Origin: Bacteroidales bacterium | GTDB lineage: Bacteria; Bacteroidota; Bacteroidia; Bacteroidales; UBA932 | Direction: 5' to 3' | DNA: 5,113 bases | Assembly (NCBI GenBank): GCA_024689525.1 | Contig: JAILDI010000063.1 | Coordinates: forward strand, 1 to 5,113 | Part shown: piece after piece, positions 1 through 5,113 of the stretch | Layout of the letters: the number at the start of each line of letters is the position of its first letter | Position numbering within the stretch: position 1 is the first letter of the stretch | Translations under genes and position numbers: made by a program | Notes under the pieces: generated by a model | Told to the model about the DNA's origin: nothing | Databases searched by the model: none | The model's input: the letters and a program-made list of their open reading frames with translations, nothing else

Positions 1-1
1 A

Positions 2-994
2 TACTTCCTGCGTACCACCTTGTTTATGGAGGACCTTCTGGGCAAGCTCAAGAGCCCCTGGGTCAAGTGGATACTGTGCGCCGCTTCTCTGGGAGCGATG
101 ATATACTTCCTCCCTCCCCTCAAGGGAGAGGGCTACGAGTCCCTTGCCCCTATGCTTCAGAACGCTGAAACCGGTCCGGTGTGGATATTCGCCCTGATCC
201 TTGTGCTCAAGGTGTTCTCGATGACGTTCACGAACGCGGGAGGCGGAGTGGGCGGAACCTTCGGTCCAACGCTGTTCAGCGGCGCAATTGCGGGCTTTGT
301 GGCTGCGTCGCTCATCAACCTCATCAGCCCGGGGATGGTGCCGGTGCCCAACTTCGTGCTTGTGGGTATGGCAGGCCTTATGGCAGGCGTGATGCAGGCC
401 CCGCTGACGGCCATCTTCCTTATCGCAGAGATCTGCGGCGGATATGAACTGTTGTTCCCGCTCATCCTCACGGCAGTGACCTCGCACCTTACGATGCGCC
501 TGTTCGAGAAGTACTCCATCTACACAAAGCGTGTTGCTGCCAGCGGGGAACTCCTCACCCACGATTCCGACCAGGCCGTTCTTGCGCTGATGAAGCCATC
601 GGCCGTCATCGAAACCAACTTTACAACCCTCGGCCTCAACGACGGCCTCGGCGACATCGCCCGCGCCGTGTCGGAATCCCAGCGCGACATCTTCCCGGTG
701 CTGGACGGCAAAAAGCGTTTTCAGGGCTACGTGGATTTGACAGATATCCGCCGCGATATGTTCTGCACGGATTTATACGAAACCCGACGCGTCAAGAACT
801 ATTTGAAACCCGCCCCCGAATTCATATTCGAAGGCGAGTCCATGGATACTGTGATGCGCAAGTTCGAAAAGTCCGGTGCCTGGAACCTGCCCGTCGTGAA
901 GGAAGACTTCACCTATCTGGGCTTCATTTCCAAATCCAGCGTTTTCAGCGCCTACCGGGAAAGCATCAAGGACGTCAGTCCTTCAGATACTTAA
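2..994 (+). CDS. ClC-family chloride channel / H+/Cl- antiporter with CBS pair, C-terminal part (5' truncated by window edge)
   Basis: An inner-membrane voltage-gated ClC protein moving chloride, probably in exchange for protons. The reading frame is open to the left edge (YFLRTT precedes the first possible TTG/ATG starts at 20 and 26), so the true start is off-window; 330 residues remain of a family protein usually near 600. Visible in fragment numbering: a hydrophobic helix near 20-37; a segment containing GGTFGP (84-89), matching the GxFxP chloride-filter motif; the helix pair GMAGLMAGVMQAPLTAIFLIAE (about 122-143), typical of the late ClC helices; and Tyr174 in SIYTKRV, placed like the chloride-coordinating Tyr445 of E. 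coli ClC. Two CBS domains follow, at about 199-256 and 267-319, likely nucleotide-binding or gating regulators. The gating and proton glutamates would lie upstream, so channel versus exchanger cannot be decided. The 3' end overlaps the convergent peptidase gene by 20 bp. The family call is secure. Confidence 0.93.
   Translation, partial: YFLRTTLFMEDLLGKLKSPWVKWILCAASLGAMIYFLPPLKGEGYESLAPMLQNAETGPVWIFALILVLKVFSMTFTNAGGGVGGTFGPTLFSGAIAGFVAASLINLISPGMVPVPNFVLVGMAGLMAGVMQAPLTAIFLIAEICGGYELLFPLILTAVTSHLTMRLFEKYSIYTKRVAASGELLTHDSDQAVLALMKPSAVIETNFTTLGLNDGLGDIARAVSESQRDIFPVLDGKKRFQGYVDLTDIRRDMFCTDLYETRRVKNYLKPAPEFIFEGESMDTVMRKFEKSGAWNLPVVKEDFTYLGFISKSSVFSAYRESIKDVSPSDT
975..994. other. Convergent 3' overlap of ClC and peptidase genes
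   Basis: The last codons of the plus-strand ClC gene (stop TAA 992-994) and the last codons of the minus-strand peptidase gene (stop TGA, complement of 975-977) share these 20 bases. Both reading frames are intact and both C-termini look natural, so the overlap appears real. No separate intrinsic terminator hairpin with a T-run is visible here; each transcript must end inside the other gene or end factor-dependently. Confidence 0.9.
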
Positions 995-2987
995 GCCAGA
1001 AAGCCCTGTCGCTCTCGTTGGAGTGGCGCCCCTGGTAGCCGCGGTAGCCGTGCATACCGTCGGGGTAGATCATAAAGTCGAAATCGGCCCCGGCTTTCTG
1101 CAGGGCATCAATCAGCAGCAGAGTATTCTGGAAATGCACATTGTCGTCGCCCGTGCCGTGGGTGAGTTTCAGCATCACCGAGCCGTCGGAACCGGGCTGA
1201 ACCTTGTAGCAGGAAGCATATTTCAGCACCTGTGAGTCGCGGTAGCCTTCAGGATTGTCCTGGGGCGTGGACATGAAGCGCTCCGTGTAATGGGTGTCGT
1301 ATAGCATCCAGTCGTACACTCCCCCACCAGCAATGCCGTAGTGGTAGGCGTCCGGCGCGGTCATCACCAGCATAGCCGTCATCGTACCGCCGAAGGAGAA
1401 TCCCTCCACGCCTATCTTATCGGCCTTCACATAATGAAGGCTCTGCAGGTAGCGGGCCCAGGCGATGAAGTCCTGCACCTCCACGGTGTTCAGATGCTTG
1501 TAGATCATATCCAGCCCGGCGCGGCCGTTATGGCCTGCAGCGCGGCAATCGGCAATCAGTTCGATGATGCCATTGTCGGAATACCACTTGTAGCGCGCAG
1601 GGAACACCCAGCGGTCGAAGACCTGCGGGGTATCCGGTCCGCCGTAGATATCGACATGGACGGGATATTTCTTCGAAGGATCGAACCCCGCCGGGTAATA
1701 AATCACTCCCGGCAGCTCGAATCCGTCGTTTTCTATGGTAATAATCCGGCCTATGCCCTCCGCCTTGAAATCCGGCCCCGCCATTGAGGCCACCTTGAAC
1801 GACTTGGCCGGCTTCTTCGTATTGTACAGCCACACTTCCCAAGGAGTATCCAGCGACGACTGAATCACGCTCACGAACTTCCCGTCCGGGGAGAATGAGG
1901 CCGACAGAGCATTCTTGCTCACATCCGAAACCGCCGTAATCTTCCCCTTGGGAGACACCTTATAAAGGGCCGATGCCACGCGCGAATCCCTCTCCGCAAT
2001 GAAGTACAGAGTGCCGTCCTCTTCCACGCGGACAAGCTCCATACGCCAGTTCTCGCCGTCAGTGAGGCGCTTGAACTGTGAGCCGTCATACGACAGGAAA
2101 TACGCCTGCTGCCATCCGGTCTCGAAGGCTCGCACCATATACAGGCCCTTCTTGGTGAACAGCATCCCGTCCGGCCAGTCCAGCCAGGTGGGATAGGTCT
2201 CGTGATAAATCGCATTCTTGCTACCGTCTGAGGCCGCCACAGCGAAAAGATCCAGCGTATTCTGGATACGGGGCTCGCGGGGCACGAACAGCGTGCGGGA
2301 ATCATCGCCCCAGAAAGGAGTGCCGAAGTACTGGTCCTCCGTGGGGTCGAAATCGGCCCAAACTATCGACCCGGGATTCTCAAGGTCGATAAAGCCGATT
2401 CTCACCTCCGGGTTCTTCTCCCCCGCCTTGGGATAGCGCGTCTCGCGGAGACTGCCGTCCTGGCCGAAGGGCGAATAGATGGGGAACATCGGCACCTGCG
2501 TGTCGTCGAAGCGATAGAACGCGATCTTGCGGGAATCCGGGCTCCACCAGAACGCACGGTATTTGGACGGACGCCCGAAAATCTCCTCGTAGTACACCCA
2601 GGAGGCATATCCGTTATACACGGTAGTGCTGCCATCAAAGGTGAGCCTGGTCTCATTGCCGCCATCGGCAGGAATGACATACAAGTCCCCGTCGCGCGTA
2701 AAGGCCACAAGGGTGGAATCCGGCGAAAAGGTGGAATTCACGGCACCCTTCGGCTCCACGGGAACACCGCTATAGCGCTCCGGGCTCTTCACCCCCTCCA
2801 CCTTCTTCCACTTGGGCACCTGGATGCCGAAACACCCCTCATCGGCAAAACTGCCGTCGTAAGAATACACCACCATCGACTCTGACACCCACTTGCACTC
2901 CGTGGGAATGGGCGTAAACTCCTGTGCGCTCAGGCCTGCCGCCACCAGCAGCGCCATCGCCACCACCAGAACTACTTTCTTCATCAT
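975..2987 (-). CDS. S9-family dipeptidyl-peptidase IV-like serine peptidase, secreted
   Basis: A prolyl-oligopeptidase family exopeptidase, expected to remove N-terminal dipeptides (often X-Pro or X-Ala) from peptides in the periplasm. The 670 residues begin with a signal peptide (basic MMKK, hydrophobic core, probable cleavage after LSA at 21); no lipobox cysteine is present. Residues about 80-400 form a DPPIV-type beta-propeller with recurring SPD blades. The substrate N-terminus-binding Glu pair is Glu134-Glu135 in VYYEEIFGR. The alpha/beta-hydrolase domain fills about 415-670, with catalytic Ser531 in GFSFGG, Asp614 in HGTGDDNVHFQ (Asn616 also kept) and His646 in YPDGMHG; Tyr448 matches the oxyanion tyrosine, and YTERF (567-571) matches the DPP4 active-site YTERY. 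Length is slightly below the usual 700-760. Two adjacent ATGs (2985-2987, 2982-2984) allow either start; no Shine-Dalgarno is seen, normal for Bacteroidetes. The DCRAAG segment (480-485) replaces the classic DGRGSG. Exact peptide specificity is inferred. Confidence 0.95.
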   Translation of the reverse strand: MMKKVVLVVAMALLVAAGLSAQEFTPIPTECKWVSESMVVYSYDGSFADEGCFGIQVPKWKKVEGVKSPERYSGVPVEPKGAVNSTFSPDSTLVAFTRDGDLYVIPADGGNETRLTFDGSTTVYNGYASWVYYEEIFGRPSKYRAFWWSPDSRKIAFYRFDDTQVPMFPIYSPFGQDGSLRETRYPKAGEKNPEVRIGFIDLENPGSIVWADFDPTEDQYFGTPFWGDDSRTLFVPREPRIQNTLDLFAVAASDGSKNAIYHETYPTWLDWPDGMLFTKKGLYMVRAFETGWQQAYFLSYDGSQFKRLTDGENWRMELVRVEEDGTLYFIAERDSRVASALYKVSPKGKITAVSDVSKNALSASFSPDGKFVSVIQSSLDTPWEVWLYNTKKPAKSFKVASMAGPDFKAEGIGRIITIENDGFELPGVIYYPAGFDPSKKYPVHVDIYGGPDTPQVFDRWVFPARYKWYSDNGIIELIADCRAAGHNGRAGLDMIYKHLNTVEVQDFIAWARYLQSLHYVKADKIGVEGFSFGGTMTAMLVMTAPDAYHYGIAGGGVYDWMLYDTHYTERFMSTPQDNPEGYRDSQVLKYASCYKVQPGSDGSVMLKLTHGTGDDNVHFQNTLLLIDALQKAGADFDFMIYPDGMHGYRGYQGRHSNESDRAFWLKYLKD

Positions 2988-3007
2988 CTGTTCGTTTTGT
3001 TATATGG

Positions 3008-3039
3008 CAAAAATACTCATTTTTCCCTTGCCGCGCAAA
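3008..3039 (-). promoter_or_regulatory. Bacteroidetes-type sigma-70 (SigABfr) promoter for the S9 peptidase
   Basis: Reading the minus strand, TTTG (3039-3036) is followed after exactly 20 bp by TATTTTTG (3015-3008). This fits the Bacteroidetes -33 TTTG and -7 TAnnTTTG consensus without mismatch and within its usual 19-21 bp spacing. Transcription would start near 3000-3004, leaving a leader of roughly 13-17 bases before the peptidase ATG at 2987. The leader is A-rich (AACAAAACGAACAG) and lacks a Shine-Dalgarno. The promoter lies wholly in the 75-bp gap after the upstream gene, so the peptidase is probably transcribed independently. Confidence 0.75.
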
Positions 3040-3053
3040 CTCATCCGGGAAAA
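3021..3053. repeat. Inverted repeat TTTTCCC/GGGAAAA across the promoter spacer
   Basis: TTTTCCC at 3021-3027 pairs perfectly with GGGAAAA at 3047-3053, with a 19-base loop. The dyad brackets the -33 element of the peptidase promoter. It could act as a weak terminator for the upstream 215-residue gene or as an operator, but the stem has only 3 G-C pairs and the T-run on the minus strand (3013-3009) is separated from it. It may be chance. Confidence 0.3.
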
Positions 3054-3062
3054 CGCCACAAA

Positions 3063-3710
3063 TCACGGATTAGTGTTTTGGTGCGTGGGAGAGTTGTACA
3101 TCATATCCGCATCGGCCAAATCCACATAACTACCGGTATCAACAAGATTAAAGATGCCTTTGGCGATCTTAAGGAGCCTTTCCTCATTCGGTGAGTCATA
3201 TACAAACTCAACAAGCTCCACCCTTTTGTCGACCTTAAACTTACCTTTATCTAATTCCGGAACGGTTATGACCAACGATATGTTTTTGTCGGCCCTGTTC
3301 GCTTTCCCTCGATATGTTCTTGCGTGAGCGTGATGGGGAGAAAGGCGCAAGGATACTTTGCCGACGGGTGTGTCAAACGTGAAGTAATCGGACAACTGCT
3401 TCATATCATTAACACCAATTGCTCTTACCAGTTTTTTATTGAATTCTTTTGCCGTGATACCGTCTGTAGAGATGGAACCGATAAAAATAGCCAGATTTTC
3501 CAGTAAGCTCTTGGTTTTTAAGGATTTCTTTCTTACTTTTGCATCGGATTCAGCGCTCAAGTGGCTGCTATAGGCAGGGTTCTCGCTTAAGCTCGTGTTA
3601 ATGTCACGATTTAAAGACTGATCTGATTTAGAACGAGACACTTCTTCAAGTCTTTCATTGACTTTGACTAAGGTCTCGTTCTTTTCTTTATATAATAGGT
3701 CTTCGTCCAT
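3063..3710 (-). CDS. Hypothetical protein, 215 aa, AT-rich, unknown function
   Basis: I do not recognise this protein with confidence. The start is well bounded: an in-frame TAA (complement of 3723-3725) sits 15 bases upstream and the next methionine is residue 103. There is no signal peptide or membrane helix, so it should be cytoplasmic. Residues 1-70 are polar, Lys/Ser/Glu-rich and probably disordered or helical (KVNERLEEVSRSKS, VRKKSLKTKSLLE). Residues about 70-200 look like a folded alpha/beta domain: FTFDTPVGKVSLRLSPHHAHA (109-129) with a His cluster, strand ISLVITV (144-150), then VELVEFVY (164-171) and a helix ending in a LVDTGSYVD turn. The layout weakly recalls domains at the ends of large Bacteroidales phage or conjugative-element proteins; this is an impression, not a match. 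G+C is about 42% by my count, against 57-68% in sampled neighbouring stretches, and codons are A/T-ending, suggesting transfer. It is 167 bp from the helicase and has a palindrome-rich leader. Confidence 0.8.
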   Translation of the reverse strand: MDEDLLYKEKNETLVKVNERLEEVSRSKSDQSLNRDINTSLSENPAYSSHLSAESDAKVRKKSLKTKSLLENLAIFIGSISTDGITAKEFNKKLVRAIGVNDMKQLSDYFTFDTPVGKVSLRLSPHHAHARTYRGKANRADKNISLVITVPELDKGKFKVDKRVELVEFVYDSPNEERLLKIAKGIFNLVDTGSYVDLADADMMYNSPTHQNTNP

Positions 3711-3714
3711 AATA

Positions 3715-3730
3715 CGGCCAATTTAGGCCG
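3715..3730. repeat. CGGCC-N6-GGCCG dyad just before the start codon of the 215-aa gene
   Basis: CGGCC (3715-3719) and GGCCG (3726-3730) form a perfect 5-bp inverted repeat around AATTTA, ending 4 bases before the ATG at 3710. In the minus-strand transcript it would form a small all-G/C stem with a 6-base loop right where the ribosome lands, so it could limit translation. It could equally be a protein-binding site. No Shine-Dalgarno is present. Confidence 0.45.
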
Positions 3731-3761
3731 ACAATGTACGGATACTTATCCGTGTTCAAAA
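3731..3761 (-). promoter_or_regulatory. Possible weak promoter of the 215-aa gene
   Basis: On the minus strand TTTTG (3761-3757) is followed after 18 bp by TACATTGT (3738-3731). This partly resembles the Bacteroidetes -33/-7 pair, but the -7 element misses the last two positions of TAnnTTTG and the spacing is one base short. Transcription would begin about 15-20 bases before the ATG. The putative -33 lies in the loop of the large inverted repeat. It is the best candidate in the gap, but weak. Confidence 0.25.
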
Positions 3762-3778
3762 GTGTGCACACGGATAAG
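3739..3778. repeat. Nested palindromes: CTTATCCGTGT-N12-ACACGGATAAG plus two further dyads
   Basis: Three perfect dyads interlock in 40 bp. The largest has 11-bp arms, CTTATCCGTGT (3745-3755) and ACACGGATAAG (3768-3778), with a 12-base spacer. A third CGGATA copy (3739-3744) forms CGGATA-CT-TATCCG with the left arm (3739-3752). The 10-bp palindrome GTGTGCACAC (3762-3771) overlaps the right arm. No T-run follows on either side, so a terminator is unlikely. Position upstream of the AT-rich gene and overlap with the weak promoter suggest an operator for a dimeric regulator; a recombinase or transposase binding site is an alternative. Confidence 0.7.
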
Positions 3779-3810
3779 CTGCAATGATGCTTGATTATCA
3801 GCCGATTACG

Positions 3811-3846
3811 GGCGCAAAGAGCCCAGAAAAGCGAGTATTTTGCGCC
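3811..3846. repeat. Inverted repeat GGCGCAAA/TTTGCGCC with 20-base loop
   Basis: GGCGCAAA (3811-3818) and TTTGCGCC (3839-3846) are perfect 8-bp inverted arms. They lie 32 bp downstream of the helicase stop codon on the minus strand, so a structure at the helicase mRNA 3' end is possible, but no T-run follows the second arm and a canonical intrinsic terminator is not supported. The loop contains the segment that resembles the peptidase promoter region in opposite orientation. Confidence 0.5.
3826..3841 (+). repeat. Second, inverted copy of the GAAAA-N2-GAGTATTTT motif
   Basis: The 16 bases GAAAAGCGAGTATTTT (3826-3841, +) match GAAAAATGAGTATTTT on the minus strand at 3025-3010 at 14 of 16 positions. 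The two copies thus face each other about 800 bp apart on either side of the AT-rich gene. The motif is A/T-rich and one copy includes a promoter -7 element, so chance or promoter resemblance could explain it. It is a weak candidate for terminal inverted repeats. Confidence 0.3.
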
Positions 3847-3877
3847 AATAATGGGTGTCTGTGGGGGCACCGGGGAA

Positions 3878-5113
3878 TCACCTAAAGCACTCGTCGCGGA
3901 AATTAACCAGGTAGACGCGGTCGGTGGCGCGGGTGATGGCGGTGTAGAGCCATTTCAAATCATCCAAAGTTACGTCGTCGTGCCAGAAGGGGTTGTCGAT
4001 GAAGACGCAGTCCCACTGGCCGCCCTGGGACTTGTGGGCGGTGATGGCGTGGGCGTATTTGATTTGCAGCGCATTGAAGAACGGATCCGCGTGCACGGCG
4101 TCGTAGCGCTGCTTTTTGGTGCTCAGATGGCTGTAGTCCTCGGATACTCCCTCGTACAGGGCGCGGGACTGTTCGTAGGTCAGGGCCGGGGCCTCCGCCT
4201 CCAGGGTGTCCAGCAGGATCTTGGCCACCAGTTCCTGGTCGCCGTAGTCCGGGAATGCCAGGCGGGCCTCCGCGAACTGGAAACCGTAGCGCTCCTCGTA
4301 TCTGGAAACGCGGAGGATGCGCGCGATATCACCGTTGGCGATATAATCAGAGCCTTCAAACTCCTCCATACCGTAGTAGCAGTTCTTCACCACCATCAGC
4401 CTGTCCTCGCGAACCAGCCTTTCTTCGCGGAAAAGCACCTGGGCGCGGATTCCGGCGTTGTAGCGGTTGGCACGGCGGTTCGATCGGCAAAGCACAACCG
4501 TCCTGTCTTCCCCGTAGCGGGAATATGCTTCAGAAAGCGTGTCGATGAGTTCTCCCCCGCCTATCCTCACCACATCGTCCGATACCGTCAGGCCCAGATC
4601 ACGCAACTCCACCAGGGCTCCATCGGCAATCATCGACCTCAACATAGTGGCATTGCGCAATATCCCTGAGTCCGCCTGCTGGCGAACCACCTCGGAGAGT
4701 CTCTCGAAGCGCACTCCCCCAGCCCCGGCCATATACTCCGACGACAGGGCCGGAGATACATCCAGGCCAACCGGCGGTAATTGTGCATCGTCCCCCAGCA
4801 TTATCATCTTGCAGTCAGTACCGTTGCGCAGGAACTCCACCAGGTCCTTCAAAAGATTCCCGGAGCCGAACATCGCCTTTTCAGTGTCCAGGTCGGTGCC
4901 GATGAGCGATACTTCGTCCACCACGAAAAGGGTTCCGCGGGCTTTATTGGGGCTTAGGGTGAAGCGGCCCATCCCATCGGCCCCCATTGAAGATTGTCGA
5001 TAAATATGCTTGTGGATGGTGCTGGCGGCCATTCCGGAGTACTGCGACAGCACTTTTGCCGAGCGGCCGGTGGGCGCCAGAAGCACACAGGGGACCTTCA
5101 GTTCCTTCATTGC
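3878..5113 (-). CDS. RecD-like superfamily 1 ATP-dependent DNA helicase, C-terminal part (5' truncated by window edge)
   Basis: A cytoplasmic ATP-driven DNA-unwinding enzyme of the RecD/UvrD-like superfamily 1, related to the short AAA-type helicases common in Bacteroidales (about 470 residues), presumably for DNA repair or recombination. The frame runs off the right edge: an Ala codon precedes the first visible ATG at 5108-5110, and the family N-terminus with the Walker A loop (GxAGTGKT type) is missing, so that ATG is not the real start; about 60 residues are absent. Seen, numbered from that ATG: motif Ia LLAPTGRSAKV (10-20); Walker B FVVDEVS with Asp65-Glu66 (62-68); motif III GDDAQLPPV (106-114); a VVLCRSNRRAN segment (205-215); UvrD_C_2-like AITAHKSQGGQW (355-366); and motif VI LYTAITRAT with arginine-finger candidate Arg394 (388-396). 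All visible motifs are intact. The stop TGA is the complement of 3878-3880. Which repair pathway it serves is not shown by its neighbours. Confidence 0.92.
   Translation of the reverse strand, partial: AMKELKVPCVLLAPTGRSAKVLSQYSGMAASTIHKHIYRQSSMGADGMGRFTLSPNKARGTLFVVDEVSLIGTDLDTEKAMFGSGNLLKDLVEFLRNGTDCKMIMLGDDAQLPPVGLDVSPALSSEYMAGAGGVRFERLSEVVRQQADSGILRNATMLRSMIADGALVELRDLGLTVSDDVVRIGGGELIDTLSEAYSRYGEDRTVVLCRSNRRANRYNAGIRAQVLFREERLVREDRLMVVKNCYYGMEEFEGSDYIANGDIARILRVSRYEERYGFQFAEARLAFPDYGDQELVAKILLDTLEAEAPALTYEQSRALYEGVSEDYSHLSTKKQRYDAVHADPFFNALQIKYAHAITAHKSQGGQWDCVFIDNPFWHDDVTLDDLKWLYTAITRATDRVYLVNFRDECFR

Noticed and set aside
480..485. Loss of the DGRGSG motif in the peptidase (DCRAAG instead) as a sign of inactivation
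   Set aside because: The catalytic Ser, Asp, His, oxyanion Tyr and Glu pair are all present, and related Bacteroidetes S9 peptidases vary here (DHRASG-like). Coordinates given are protein residues.
157..519. 120-codon minus-strand frame opposite the ClC gene
   Set aside because: It is antisense to the well-conserved ClC filter and helices and has no homology signal.
1341..1787. 148-codon plus-strand frame within the peptidase
   Set aside because: It is antisense to the catalytic domain of the peptidase; its length is explained by high G+C and it lacks recognisable features.
3811..3846. Intrinsic terminator of the helicase gene
   Set aside because: The stem is present, but the loop is 20 bases and no T-run follows on the minus strand, so it is listed only as an inverted repeat.
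3688..3870. 60-codon minus-strand frame starting at GTG, filling the gap between helicase and the 215-residue gene
   Set aside because: It runs through all the palindromes, overlaps the start of the 215-residue gene out of frame, has no promoter or typical composition and resembles no known family.
3791..4669. Long plus-strand open frame of 292 codons
   Set aside because: It lies antisense to the helicase, whose motifs are clearly intact in the minus-strand frame. Its Val/Gly-rich translation looks like a high-GC shadow and has no recognisable domain.
4539..5003. 154-codon plus-strand frame opposite the helicase N-terminal half
   Set aside because: Its translation is Ser/Arg/Pro-rich, typical of the complement of a conserved gene; the helicase motifs are on the other strand.

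Overview
The window looks like chromosomal DNA from a fairly GC-rich member of the Bacteroidales. Three things support this. The proteins at both ends and in the middle resemble Bacteroidetes homologues. None of the genes whose start is visible has a Shine-Dalgarno sequence. One promoter matches the Bacteroidetes consensus (TTTG, 20 bp, TAnnTTTG) exactly. Sampled 60-base stretches of the flanking genes run at about 57-68% G+C. Genus and species cannot be given from this sequence alone.

Layout, left to right. Positions 2-994 (+) hold the C-terminal part of a ClC-type chloride channel or H+/Cl- exchanger with two cytoplasmic CBS domains; its N-terminus lies outside the window. It converges on, and overlaps by 20 bp, a complete S9-family dipeptidyl-peptidase IV-like enzyme (975-2987, -). 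That enzyme has a signal peptide, a beta-propeller and an intact Ser-Asp-His catalytic set, and its own strong promoter lies just upstream. Next comes a complete 215-residue protein of unknown function (3063-3710, -). Its gene is about 42% G+C, far below its neighbours, which suggests recent acquisition. Upstream of it, the 167-bp gap 3711-3877 is dense in inverted repeats. The right edge (3878-5113, -) is the C-terminal part of a RecD-like superfamily 1 DNA helicase; its Walker A region lies beyond the window.

The three minus-strand genes are co-directional but do not look like one functional operon. The peptidase has its own promoter, and the products (DNA helicase, unknown cytoplasmic protein, periplasmic peptidase) share no evident pathway. 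The helicase, peptidase and ClC genes look like ordinary core genes. The unusual part is about 3000-3850: an AT-rich orphan gene with a palindrome-rich upstream region, bounded by a short imperfect inverted repeat. It could be a small acquired islet or the remnant of a mobile element. No CRISPR array, RNA gene, insertion sequence or transposase was seen.
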